The notes under the pieces: model-generated | What the model was told of the DNA's origin: nothing | The model's input: the letters and a program-made list of their open reading frames with translations, nothing else | The model's database searches: none | In this document: one piece after another, positions 45,665 to 53,764 of the stretch | Layout: every line of letters begins with the position of its first letter | How positions within the stretch are numbered: the stretch's first letter is position 1 | Made by a program: the position numbers and the translations under genes | Source: a bacterium | GTDB taxonomy: Bacteria; Electryoneota; RPQS01 | Direction: 5' to 3' | Assembly (NCBI GenBank): GCA_013360195.1 | Contig: JABWCQ010000001.1 | Span: forward strand, 20,168 to 84,167 | Length of the DNA: 64,000 nucleotides

Positions 45665-46864
45665 ATGGCGACACGCACTTTTACAGGCCGGACTTTCGCG
45701 GAAGCTTTGAGCAAAGTCAAACGCGAACTTGGCGAAGACGCTGTGATACTGAAGTCTGAAAGACGATCGAGCTCGGGTTCCTTTGGCATAGGAGCAAAGG
45801 ATATCTATGAAGTGATTGCGGCCAGCTCGGACGAACTTAAAGCAGACCTTGAAAGTGGCACCGAATTTGCCCATGAACTCGATGTGCAATTGAAAGACGA
45901 AAAACCTGCGCGGGCTCCAGCTAGCCAAAACTATGAGATTGCCTTGTTACGGACGGAAGTCGCCGCTCTGCGCGACCAGCTTGGCGAGCTCATGAAGTAC
46001 TTCAGATACAATAACTTACCGGCTATGCCTGAGGCGCTTTCCATTTCCTTTGAGCGAATGACAGAGGCCGGTCTGGGCAGGGAACTCGCAGCGGACTTGT
46101 CGAACGAGGCGCTTGTTAGTCTTGGTCCGGATTCACTCCAATCTGTGGAAGAGATTACCTCATTTGTTATATCAAAAGTTAGCCAGATTGCTCCGCCAGC
46201 CACGAATCGGATTGTTGCCCGGTCAAATCGACCTTACAAGATCGCATTGGTGGGTGCACCTGGAGCGGGCAAGACGTCGACTCTTCAGAAACTCGCGACT
46301 GACCCGCTCGGCTATGGAAAGCACAAAATCGGACTGCTTACTCTGGATACGCATCGCATGGCGGCTGTCGAGCAACTTAAGACTTTTGCACGGGTATCAG
46401 GCTTGGCTCTGGAAGTTGCCTATCAACCCAAGGATGTTCCAACTGCCTTGACCAAACTGCAAGGTGCACAAGTCATCCTTGTTGATTCGGCGGGCTGCGC
46501 CCCAGGCGAGGAGCAACGCATGAATGAACTTGTTGAATTACTCGGATCCGTTTCACCGGATGAGACGCATCTGGTTTTGAATTCAACCATGCGACTCCAG
46601 GAACAAATTGCGATCACAAAGCGGTTCCAGCAAGTTGGCGTCACTCATCTTACTATGACCAGGCTCGACGAAAGCACACAGCCCGGTATGCTTGTTAACA
46701 TCTCGCAATCCGCCAGAAAACCGATTGCGTGGTTGACCAGCGGCCAAAAATTCATTGGACAAATTGAGCGATATCATCCGGAGTGGCTCCGAGCAAAAGT
46801 GTTCAACGCTGGATTCGCTGCGCGTGAATTTGAAACGCTGTCACGAAACAATGCAACCGCTTAA
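45665..46864 (+). CDS. flhF: Flagellar SRP-like GTPase FlhF
   Basis: A 399-residue protein. The N-terminal region (MATRTFTGRTFAEALSKVKR, DAVILKSERR) and a B-domain precede the NG GTPase core. G1 is GAPGAGKTST near residue 197, then LLTLDTHRMAAVEQLKTFA, G3 VDSAG (DTAG in many), and TRLDEST. FlhF places the first flagellar structures, usually at the pole. Its normal partner FlhG (a MinD-like ATPase) would be expected directly downstream but is absent; a small membrane protein gene stands there. Confidence 0.92.
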   Translation: MATRTFTGRTFAEALSKVKRELGEDAVILKSERRSSSGSFGIGAKDIYEVIAASSDELKADLESGTEFAHELDVQLKDEKPARAPASQNYEIALLRTEVAALRDQLGELMKYFRYNNLPAMPEALSISFERMTEAGLGRELAADLSNEALVSLGPDSLQSVEEITSFVISKVSQIAPPATNRIVARSNRPYKIALVGAPGAGKTSTLQKLATDPLGYGKHKIGLLTLDTHRMAAVEQLKTFARVSGLALEVAYQPKDVPTALTKLQGAQVILVDSAGCAPGEEQRMNELVELLGSVSPDETHLVLNSTMRLQEQIAITKRFQQVGVTHLTMTRLDESTQPGMLVNISQSARKPIAWLTSGQKFIGQIERYHPEWLRAKVFNAGFAAREFETLSRNNATA

Positions 46865-46873
46865 TCCATACGT

Positions 46874-47137
46874 ATGAAACGCAAGAAATCGAATTCTGCA
46901 TTGCATGATCTATTCGTTGCCGTTCGGAGAGTTATTCTGCTGACGGTATCTGCATTCGCACTTGCGATGAATTGGCCGCTTGACGTGATTGGAATTCGTA
47001 TTCTGATTTTATGGGCAATTCTCGCCATTCTCACCCACGCAGGTGAGGTCTTGTTCCAGTACTTGAGTCATCGTGCGATTCTCCAGCAGGGAGTACAGAG
47101 CAGCACCGACACAAGCGGGGGAGCGCTGAGCTCCTGA
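46874..47137 (+). CDS. Small membrane protein between flhF and fliA
   Basis: An 87-residue protein with a basic N-terminus, then two hydrophobic segments (about 17-33 LILLTVSAFALAM-like and 39-57 IGIRILILWAILAILT) and a polar Ser/Thr/Gly tail. I do not recognise it. It takes the place where flhG normally sits and is six bases before fliA, so it belongs to the operon. No ribosome site of note precedes the ATG. Confidence 0.6.
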   Translation: MKRKKSNSALHDLFVAVRRVILLTVSAFALAMNWPLDVIGIRILILWAILAILTHAGEVLFQYLSHRAILQQGVQSSTDTSGGALSS

Positions 47138-47143
47138 TAATCC

Positions 47144-47911
47144 ATGAAAGCCATTAACGCGGCAACAAAGAGTTGGGAAGCATATGTTCGTACGCAGAGC
47201 CCGGAGTTGCGTGAACAATTGCTTATGGAATATCTTCCCATGGTGCGGCGAATGGCAACCCGATTCCTCGGCACCTTGCCGAGAAGCGTCAGACTCGATG
47301 ATCTGGTATCGGCAGGCGTTATGGGACTACTCGCCTCAATCGACAACTTCGATCCGACACTAGGCATTAAGTTCGAGACCTATGCGATGACCCGCATCAA
47401 AGGTGCCATGGTTGACAGCCTGCGGGAACTCGATTGGGTGCCTCGATCAATTCGACAAAAAGCTCGTAAGCTTGAACATGCCGTAGATCACATTACTCGC
47501 CGTACTGGACGCTCGCCGGAGGACGCAGAACTAGCTGAACACCTCGGCCTGAATATCGAACAGTATCGGGAGTTACTGGATGAAGTCAATGTGGCGGTTC
47601 TGTTGTCACTAGATGACACTTTGAAAGGTCAGGATGGCAGCGAGTCGTACCTTGCAGACTCAACGGCAGACACCAGCACTAATGGATATGATGAGCAAGT
47701 AGAGGAGCAGGAGACTCGTGACCTGTTGGTCGATGGCCTACGCGATTTGCCTGAACAAGAACGATTGGTCGTCGCACTCTATTACTACGAAGAACTTACA
47801 CTGAAAGAAATTGGCGAGATACTTGGGTTGACCGAGTCACGCGTCTCACAAATACACTCTAAAGCTCTGCTTGTTTTGCGCGCTCGGGTTCGCGCGCGCC
47901 TGGCCAAATAG
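47144..47911 (+). CDS. fliA: Flagellar sigma factor FliA (sigma-28)
   Basis: A 255-residue group-3 sigma factor. Region 2 has LPMVRRMATRFLG, LDDLVSAGVMGLLASIDNFD and FETYAMTRIKGAMVDSLRE, followed by WVPRSIRQKARKLEHA, which is diagnostic for FliA/WhiG. Region 4 ends YYYEELTLKEIGEILGLTES and RVSQIHSKALLVLRAR. It directs late flagellar and chemotaxis transcription. Its usual inhibitor FlgM is not recognisable in the window. Confidence 0.96.
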   Translation: MKAINAATKSWEAYVRTQSPELREQLLMEYLPMVRRMATRFLGTLPRSVRLDDLVSAGVMGLLASIDNFDPTLGIKFETYAMTRIKGAMVDSLRELDWVPRSIRQKARKLEHAVDHITRRTGRSPEDAELAEHLGLNIEQYRELLDEVNVAVLLSLDDTLKGQDGSESYLADSTADTSTNGYDEQVEEQETRDLLVDGLRDLPEQERLVVALYYYEELTLKEIGEILGLTESRVSQIHSKALLVLRARVRARLAK

Positions 47912-47937
47912 CACAATCGCTGACCGACGGAGGAAAC

Positions 47938-48225
47938 ATGTTCCGACCGATAAACAGTGATGATCACACCAGGTTCAGACCTCCGGCCGAAGGAGTGAAG
48001 CAAACCGAGGCTACTTATCAAGGGCAAAAGCGTGATTTTTCTTACGAGATTGAACAGGTCAAGGACGATCAGAAAAACCGCCAGGACAAGAACCAATCGT
48101 CGTTCGGACAAGACTCATTTGAACCCTCCGCCGATGAGAGTAACGAATCACCGGAAAAGCCTGAACAAGGTCTGACACAAGATCGAAAGAACAAACCTCC
48201 CGGCCATGTGGACCTGCAAGTATAA
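47938..48225 (+). CDS. Small disordered protein after fliA
   Basis: A 95-residue, very hydrophilic protein rich in Asp, Glu, Lys, Gln, Ser and Pro, with no hydrophobic core (for example QVKDDQKNRQDKNQSSFGQD). The strong ribosome site GGAGGA five bases ahead of ATG 47938 supports expression. It overlaps the next gene by 20 bases. Disorder and position after fliA would suit an anti-sigma factor, but I see no FlgM helix pattern, so the function stays open. Confidence 0.6.
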   Translation: MFRPINSDDHTRFRPPAEGVKQTEATYQGQKRDFSYEIEQVKDDQKNRQDKNQSSFGQDSFEPSADESNESPEKPEQGLTQDRKNKPPGHVDLQV

Positions 48226-49495
48226 CAGAATTACGCTGGCACTTTCGTTGCTGACGGCAAGTACGCTTGCCCACTCTGCGCAGTTAACTGCTGTGCGATT
48301 CGGCTCCCACCAGGGATTTGACCGTGTGGTGTGCGAAATTACCGAACCTGTGGCCTACAAAGTTGTGCCGGCACAGAACGGCGCCGTCGAATTGCACCTC
48401 CGAAACGTAAAAGTCGGCGAAAAATTCTTCCTGCCGAAGCTTCCTTCACAGATAAAACTGCTGACAAGTGTCGAGGCATTCCTTGAAGGCGAAGACACAA
48501 TTATCCTCGAGATTCGCGGTCAGAAACCGTTGACTGCTGGTGTGACCGAGTTGAAGGGGCAGACATGGCGGCTGGCACTTGACTTATCAACTGTTCATGA
48601 ATCCCCCTCGAATTCCGGGGAGCAATCGGCGGGAAGTCCTGCAATATCAAAGCCGGCAAACCCACAGCCGGCCAAGCCGTCCTCAAGTCCGCAGTACGTG
48701 CCGGGGGATAGGCCGATGGAAACCATTCTTGCCGACAATGTCGTGACAGTTCCCGAAGAGCGGCCGTCCGAAGAGCCGAAGTCCGACAGCGTAGATACGA
48801 GCATTCGAGAAGCAGAATCTGGTCGGAGAGATTCGCTTATTGAAGAGCAAAACGCCGAACTCTTCTCAAGTTACACCCCGGACTCGCTGAAGGCGCTTGA
48901 GATTCTCGCCGAGTTCTATGACGTAATGGGGGACCAGGAAGCTGCGAGAAAGTACGCGCGTATGTACCTTGAGAGAGTAGACAGCGGCGATGCGCTTCCT
49001 CCGAGCTGGAATCCGGACTCTGCAACGATGTCTGAATGGATGATTGCTCTAATTGCATTGCTCGCCGGAATTGCAGGTGGTGTGATTGGAAACAGACTTG
49101 GCGTGCCGAATGCAGGACTAAGAATTCTTCGCCGTGGACGAGCGAAGATTGGCAAAAATGCCATTGAGAAAGCGGAGGTCGGCGAAACTGCAGAGGAGCT
49201 CGCGAGTGATTTGGATACACTGGAACGGGCAATTGCGTCGGAGAAAAGCATGAAATCCAAATTGGCCGTACCTGCCACCGTTGCAGAAACTTCTGCGTCC
49301 GCAGAAGTGTCCGAACATGCGGCGCAAAACCTCGATATGGAATCAATCGAATCCGACATGAAAGAGTCGCTTGTGGATCGCCGTGTTAAGAGAGTGCTCG
49401 AGCTTCATGCTCAGAAACGTTCTCTTGCTGATATCGCTCAGGAGCTTGACATGGGACAAGATGAAGTCAAGCTTATTATTGATTTGAACTCATAG
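48206..49495 (+). CDS. Membrane-spanning AMIN-domain protein with C-terminal HTH-like segment
   Basis: A 429-residue protein with an unusual layout. A signal-like N-terminus (ITLALSLLTASTLAHSAQL) leads to an AMIN-type domain (about 27-130: VRFGSHQGFDRVVCEITEPV, VELHLRNVKVG). AMIN domains bind peptidoglycan or envelope partners. A Pro/Ser-rich and acidic stretch follows, then one TPR-like pair of helices (ALEILAEFYDVMGDQEAARK). A transmembrane helix lies at about 278-299, then a charged segment and a C-terminal HTH-like end KRSLADIAQELDMGQDEVKL near residue 406. The arrangement would put AMIN in the periplasm and the HTH in the cytoplasm. It lies between fliA and the flgF operon. The ATG start lies inside the preceding gene. 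Confidence 0.7.
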   Translation: MWTCKYNRITLALSLLTASTLAHSAQLTAVRFGSHQGFDRVVCEITEPVAYKVVPAQNGAVELHLRNVKVGEKFFLPKLPSQIKLLTSVEAFLEGEDTIILEIRGQKPLTAGVTELKGQTWRLALDLSTVHESPSNSGEQSAGSPAISKPANPQPAKPSSSPQYVPGDRPMETILADNVVTVPEERPSEEPKSDSVDTSIREAESGRRDSLIEEQNAELFSSYTPDSLKALEILAEFYDVMGDQEAARKYARMYLERVDSGDALPPSWNPDSATMSEWMIALIALLAGIAGGVIGNRLGVPNAGLRILRRGRAKIGKNAIEKAEVGETAEELASDLDTLERAIASEKSMKSKLAVPATVAETSASAEVSEHAAQNLDMESIESDMKESLVDRRVKRVLELHAQKRSLADIAQELDMGQDEVKLIIDLNS

Positions 49496-49503
49496 GATTA
49501 GTC

Positions 49504-49755
49504 GTGTTTCACTCAAATGTCCCTCTGCGCGTTGGCGAAATCATTACTGCGCGCGTCAGACGAAAATTGTCCGAATCAAGAGTTTTGATTGACCTGAAAG
49601 GTCGCGTCCTCGTTGCCGACCCGGAACAGCCGGTCTCAGTCGGTGACCCAATATCCGTTCAAGTGCTTGCAATCTCTCCACGAATCCGGTTGCGTCTCCT
49701 CGCGCCCCCGCCTGCTTCTCCTGCCGCCAACTTCCCTTTGGACCTAAGAACTTAG
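49504..49755 (+). CDS. Small protein with FliK-like beta domain, function unknown
   Basis: An 83-residue protein beginning with GTG at 49504; AGGA lies about six bases upstream. The sequence pattern LRVGEIITARVRRKLSESRVL, IDLKGRVLVADPEQPVSVGD and ISVQVLAISPRIRLRLL resembles the small beta-barrel segment found ahead of the hook domain in some FliK-like proteins (G..i.a.V...vlv.l.g..l.a....l..Gd.l.v.V). It closes the main flagellar gene run, and its stop lies within a weak terminator hairpin. Confidence 0.55.
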   Translation: MFHSNVPLRVGEIITARVRRKLSESRVLIDLKGRVLVADPEQPVSVGDPISVQVLAISPRIRLRLLAPPPASPAANFPLDLRT

Positions 49756-49764
49756 AGTTTTTTT
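49744..49764 (+). terminator. Weak terminator at the end of the fliA operon
   Basis: A short palindrome CTAAG/CTTAG (49744-49755) is followed after two bases by seven T residues (49758-49764). The stem is short, so termination may be partial. Confidence 0.4.
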
Positions 49765-49833
49765 GATCCTCGGCACCTTTTTCCCCGTCTGGTCCTTCTT
49801 ACAACCAGCTTTCTTAGTTTCGCATTACCATAA

Positions 49834-49860
49834 ACATATAAATAATATAAATTTATATGT
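49834..49860. promoter_or_regulatory. Candidate activator-binding site upstream of flgF
   Basis: ACATAT (49834-49839) and ATATGT (49855-49860) are the core of a 12-bp perfect inverted repeat (AAACATATAAAT with ATTTATATGTTT). The left arm starts 60 bases before the -24 GG of the sigma-54 promoter, as at flgC. The flank TTTTGG after the right arm is also shared. Confidence 0.5.
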
Positions 49861-49892
49861 TTTGGTTTTGACCCTGAAGTTGTTATAGAGTC

Positions 49893-49908
49893 TGGCACCA
49901 TCCTTGCA
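49893..49908 (+). promoter_or_regulatory. Sigma-54 promoter of the flgF-flgG operon
   Basis: TGGCACCATCCTTGCA has GG (49894-49895), ten bases, GC (49906-49907), and departs from the sigma-54 consensus only at one place. Transcription would start near 49919, about 16 bases before ATG 49935. This is the best of the three sigma-54 sites in the window. Confidence 0.85.
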
Positions 49909-49934
49909 AGATTCTTGCTACGGACACTATAACT

Positions 49935-50657
49935 ATGATCAAAGGCATCTATAACTCCGGAGCGGCCATGCGCGCAGGAATTCTGCGCCAGGACGTGACC
50001 GCAAACAATCTTGCAAACACGTCAACTACCGGTTTCAAGCAGCAGAGATTCGCTCTTGAACAGGAGGTTGACGGACGCAATGTTGGTGAAACAAGGAACC
50101 TGCTGCAAGCGGTAAAAGCGGCTGGCTACGTGAATTTCTCTCCCGGACCGCTTGAAGCAACTGAGTCACCGCTTGATTTCGCTCTGCAAGGACCAGGATT
50201 TTTCGCTCTTGCCGATGACAACGGTGTGCAGTTCACAAGAAATGGACGATTTGACCGCAATTCCGAGGGGCTGCTGGTTGATGCCGACGGACGGCGCGTT
50301 CAAGGAAGCGGTGGAGACATCACGATACCTCCAGGCGTAATCACGCTGTCTGATGACGGTACGATATCCGTAGACGGAGCTGCGATCGACAAACTCAGAA
50401 TAGTTGAATTCCAGAATCCCCAAGCGCTGACGAAATCAGGCAATAACCTCTTTCGCGATGAACTTGCCGAGGCAGGTGAAATTGAAGTCGCGCGAACAAG
50501 TGTAATGCAAGGGTTTTTGGAACAATCCAATGTTGACGCAGTGCGGGAAATGGTAGAAATGATTGCAAACTCGAGGCACTACGAAGCAAGTTCCAGATTG
50601 ATGACCGTTCAGGACCAAACATTGAATCATGTCGTTAACGACATTGGAAGGGTCTAA
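49935..50657 (+). CDS. flgF: Flagellar basal-body rod protein FlgF
   Basis: A 240-residue rod protein. The N-terminal rod motif is GILRQDVTANNLANTSTTGF. The core is ALQGPGFFALADDNGVQFTR and the C-terminal helix has GFLEQSNVDAVREMVEMIAN and SSRLMTVQDQTLNHVV. It is shorter and less FlgG-like than its neighbour, and it comes first in the pair, so FlgF is the better name. FlgF links the proximal to the distal rod. Confidence 0.88.
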   Translation: MIKGIYNSGAAMRAGILRQDVTANNLANTSTTGFKQQRFALEQEVDGRNVGETRNLLQAVKAAGYVNFSPGPLEATESPLDFALQGPGFFALADDNGVQFTRNGRFDRNSEGLLVDADGRRVQGSGGDITIPPGVITLSDDGTISVDGAAIDKLRIVEFQNPQALTKSGNNLFRDELAEAGEIEVARTSVMQGFLEQSNVDAVREMVEMIANSRHYEASSRLMTVQDQTLNHVVNDIGRV

Positions 50658-50669
50658 GGAAAGCAAAAG

Positions 50670-51455
50670 ATGATTAAGGCACTCTATACTTCCGCATCCG
50701 GAATGCATGCGCAGCAGAAGAACCTGGACAATACGGCAAGCAATATCTCGAATGCCAATACCACTGCCTACAAGCGCAGCCGGATCGAGTTTCAAGACTT
50801 GATCTACGAGAACGTTCGCATCCCAGCTCCAACTGACCAGGGTACGTCGCTTCCGGTTCCCCTGCAAATCGGCGGCGGAACACGCGTCGTTGCGAGCGTA
50901 AAGAACTTCGAAATGGGCTCCCCACAGGAAACCGGAAATCCTCTCGACCTGATGATTCGCGGCGATGGTTTCTTTCAAGTGCTGCTCCCCAACGGAACAC
51001 TGGGTTTCACACGCGATGGCGCATGGAAGATGACTTCGGAAGGGCAGGTCGTAAACGCTCAAGGTCTGCCTATGGAGCCGCCCATCAACATTCCATCGGA
51101 CGCGACTTCCATTCTCGTCTCGCCAGAGGGACGTGTTTCCGTAATGACTCAAGGCAACACGGAGCCGTCAGAAATCGGGCAAATTGAGTTGGCACGGTTC
51201 GTTAATCCTGCCGGACTGCTTAATGACGGAGGGAACATCTATACACAAACGGTCTCCTCGGGCGATCCACTCACTGCGACTCCCGGCACTGATGGCACCG
51301 GGACGCTTGAGCAAGGATACCTTGAGTCGTCGAATGTTAAGATAGTTAACGAGATGATAAATCTGATTACCGCGCAACGAGGGTACGAGCTGAATTCGCG
51401 GGCAATCCGAACCGCTGATGATATGATCAGCATCGCCACGCAATTGAAACGATAA
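50670..51455 (+). CDS. flgG: Flagellar distal rod protein FlgG
   Basis: A 261-residue protein of exact FlgG length. MIKALYTSASGMHAQQKNLD, NTASNISNANTTAYKRSRIE and FQDLIYENVR are typical, as are GTRVVASVKNFEMGSPQETG and LMIRGDGFFQVLLPNG. The C-terminus has LESSNVKIVNEMINLITAQR and ADDMISIATQLKR. FlgG forms the distal rod. The stop codon TAA shares its last base with the ATG of flgA. Confidence 0.96.
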   Translation: MIKALYTSASGMHAQQKNLDNTASNISNANTTAYKRSRIEFQDLIYENVRIPAPTDQGTSLPVPLQIGGGTRVVASVKNFEMGSPQETGNPLDLMIRGDGFFQVLLPNGTLGFTRDGAWKMTSEGQVVNAQGLPMEPPINIPSDATSILVSPEGRVSVMTQGNTEPSEIGQIELARFVNPAGLLNDGGNIYTQTVSSGDPLTATPGTDGTGTLEQGYLESSNVKIVNEMINLITAQRGYELNSRAIRTADDMISIATQLKR

Positions 51456-52126
51456 TGCGGATCCGCGTGTTTATTAGCATCTGTCTTATGTCAATGAATG
51501 CTGCTGCACAAGATTTTGTCAAGCTGGAACAAATCATCGCGTCCACCTGGCTGCCGCACGATGTGACGTGCAAATGGGAGCCAATGTTTGGTGATCCTGC
51601 CGTACTGAACAGCTTGAAGAACATCGAGGTAATTGGGTCACTCGATGACTTCGCAAACGGTTTACTTTCGATAACTTTCAAAGGCACGGACAACCAAGGT
51701 CGTGAACAGCGAATCATTTTGAAAGGGCGGGCGAGAATTTTCGGTCAAGCGTATAGTGTTGCCGAACGTGTCAAAGCCAGTGGTGAAGTCAAGTCTGAGA
51801 ATATTACGCAGGTTAACTGCGAGTGGAGCAATCTCCGCGCTGCAACGTTGCTCGACAGAAATGCAATAGCAGGAAAATTCGCGGTTCGACCGCTCGTTCC
51901 GGGACGTCCCATATTGGCAAATGATCTTCGGTCACGACCGCTCATCCGAAGCGGCGACTCCGTAACAGTTATCTGCGAGAGGGGAGGAGTCACGGTCAAG
52001 GTAGAAGGAACAGCGATGCGTGACGGAGGTGAAGGTGAGACCATACCTGTTCGCGTGCCTGAGTTAGAACAAAACCGACTTGAAGGAGTAGTGCAGAATG
52101 ATGCAACGATACTTTGGATACCTTAG
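51455..52126 (+). CDS. flgA: Flagellar P-ring assembly chaperone FlgA
   Basis: A 223-residue periplasmic protein with a signal peptide (MRIRVFISICLMSMNAAAQ). The C-terminal part is a SAF-type domain: RNAIAGKFAVRPLVPGRPIL, IRSGDSVTVICERGGVTVKV and EGTAMRDGGEGETIPVRV, standard for FlgA. It guides FlgI into the P-ring. It overlaps flgG by one base and flgH by 29 bases. Confidence 0.92.
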   Translation: MRIRVFISICLMSMNAAAQDFVKLEQIIASTWLPHDVTCKWEPMFGDPAVLNSLKNIEVIGSLDDFANGLLSITFKGTDNQGREQRIILKGRARIFGQAYSVAERVKASGEVKSENITQVNCEWSNLRAATLLDRNAIAGKFAVRPLVPGRPILANDLRSRPLIRSGDSVTVICERGGVTVKVEGTAMRDGGEGETIPVRVPELEQNRLEGVVQNDATILWIP

Positions 52127-52676
52127 TTTGTTGTTAATGCCACTGCACTTGCTGGCAGGCAACGGTGGCAACAGAATTGCGCCGTCACTTTACAGTGACT
52201 ACGTTGCACGAAATGTCGGTGACCAATTGACCGTCTTGATTATAGAGAACTCATTGGCTTCCGCGTCTGCAAGAACCAACACAAAAGGAGAGTATGACGC
52301 TGAGGTGTCGGCTGGAGGCACGGGAGCGCTGGATTTTATTCCTCTCCTAGCTGGTGACGGTTCTTCAAAGAGTGAACATAAAGGCACTGGAACTACTGCT
52401 CGTCAGGGGACTTTGAGAGCGAGCCTCGTCACACGTGTTGTCGAGGTCCTGCCAAACGGCGATCTCAGAATCGAGGGAGAGAAGTCCGTAGTTATTAACG
52501 GTGAACGTCAACTGACAATACTTTCCGGCACCGTCCGCCGTCAGGACATAACTCCTCAAAATACAATCACCTCCGACCTTATCGGAGACGCTGAAATTTC
52601 TTACAAAGGCAAAGGTGTTCTGGCAAACACGGAACGACCAGGAATAATCGCAAGAATCTTTGATTGGATCTTCTAA
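52098..52676 (+). CDS. flgH: Flagellar L-ring protein FlgH
   Basis: A 192-residue protein. SLYSDYVARNVGDQLTVLII, RGTLRASLVTRVVEVLPNGD-type (RQGTLRASLVTRVVEVLPNG), RIEGEKSVVINGERQLTILS and GTVRRQDITPQNTITSDLIG mark it as FlgH. It builds the outer-membrane L-ring. Its signal sequence (LSLLLMPLHLLAGNGGN) has no Cys near the cleavage point, whereas most FlgH proteins are lipoproteins. It would be secreted by plain signal peptidase I cleavage. Confidence 0.93.
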   Translation: MMQRYFGYLSLLLMPLHLLAGNGGNRIAPSLYSDYVARNVGDQLTVLIIENSLASASARTNTKGEYDAEVSAGGTGALDFIPLLAGDGSSKSEHKGTGTTARQGTLRASLVTRVVEVLPNGDLRIEGEKSVVINGERQLTILSGTVRRQDITPQNTITSDLIGDAEISYKGKGVLANTERPGIIARIFDWIF

Positions 52677-53764
52677 TGCGTTGGCCGGTTATTTATCTCG
52701 TTCTATGCTCAACAATTGCGTTCGCCGGTGTTCGCATTGGTGACGTGACCAATTATCCCAATAGCACACCGGTTACGCTTACCGGATACGGTCTGATTAT
52801 CGGGCTAGCCGGCACAGGTGACGGCAGTAAATCCACTTTTACTCCTCAGACCTTCGCCAGCATGCTAAAACAATTTGGGATTGAGGTTTCACCCGGAGAA
52901 CTGAAGTTGAAAAACGTCGCAGCGGTGATGGTTACGTGCGAAATCCCTGCAGGCTCAAGACGCGGTGCGCGACTTGACGCACTTGTTTCATCGCTCGGCG
53001 ACGCGACAAGCCTACAGGGTGGTACTTTGCTGCGGACAGTATTGAACGATCCATGGGGTGAACCGGTTGCAGAGGTGCAGGGTCCTGTATCAATCGGCGG
53101 CTTTAACTTTGAAACCGGTGGCAATCGAGTCTCAAGAAACCACGCTGTTGCAGGTAGAATACCCAACGGGGCAGTTTTATTTGGTGATGGCCCTCAACTT
53201 CCGGCGCCTGCCGACAGCTTCATTCTCGTTCTTGAACAACCTGATCTTAGGACGGCAGTGGATGTCACTCGGGCAATCAACGCCGCATACAGCAGCACTG
53301 CACGAACGGAGGATCCGGCGACGATAGTCGTGAGCGTTCCAAGTGAATACACAAACCTAAGTGAACGACTCGAATTTCAGGCTAACATTGAAGATATCGA
53401 ATTCGATCCTGTCGGAACGGACAAAATCGTCATTAATGAACGTACCGGAACAATTGTTGTAGGCACAGCCGTCACGCTGCTGCCAACAGCAATCGCGCAT
53501 GGAAACCTTACAGTTGAGATCTCCGAACAGCCAGTAATTAGTCAGCCAAATGCCTTTGGGCAAGGCGAGACCGTGGTCGAAACTCAAAGCACCATTACGG
53601 TGGAGAATGCGGGTGAAGGCCTGAAAGAAATCGCAGGAGCCGCGTCGGCCGGCGAAGTCGCAAGAATGCTTAACTCACTCGGTGTCACTCCTCGTGACAT
53701 GATTGCAATTTTCCAGGGACTAAAGGCAGCAGGCGCTCTTCGGGCAGAGCTGGTGATAATATGA
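52676..53764 (+). CDS. flgI: Flagellar P-ring protein FlgI
   Basis: A 362-residue periplasmic ring protein with a signal peptide (MRWPVIYLVLCSTIAFA). LTGYGLIIGLAGTGDGSKST, LKNVAAVMVTCEIPAGSRRG, RLDALVSSLGDATSLQGGTL and ERTGTIVVGTAVTLLPTAIA are typical, and the protein ends with an IFQGLKAAGALRAELVII tail. ATG 52676 shares its first base with the flgH stop and gives a clean signal peptide, so it is preferred over a start further upstream at 52664. Confidence 0.95.
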   Translation: MRWPVIYLVLCSTIAFAGVRIGDVTNYPNSTPVTLTGYGLIIGLAGTGDGSKSTFTPQTFASMLKQFGIEVSPGELKLKNVAAVMVTCEIPAGSRRGARLDALVSSLGDATSLQGGTLLRTVLNDPWGEPVAEVQGPVSIGGFNFETGGNRVSRNHAVAGRIPNGAVLFGDGPQLPAPADSFILVLEQPDLRTAVDVTRAINAAYSSTARTEDPATIVVSVPSEYTNLSERLEFQANIEDIEFDPVGTDKIVINERTGTIVVGTAVTLLPTAIAHGNLTVEISEQPVISQPNAFGQGETVVETQSTITVENAGEGLKEIAGAASAGEVARMLNSLGVTPRDMIAIFQGLKAAGALRAELVII

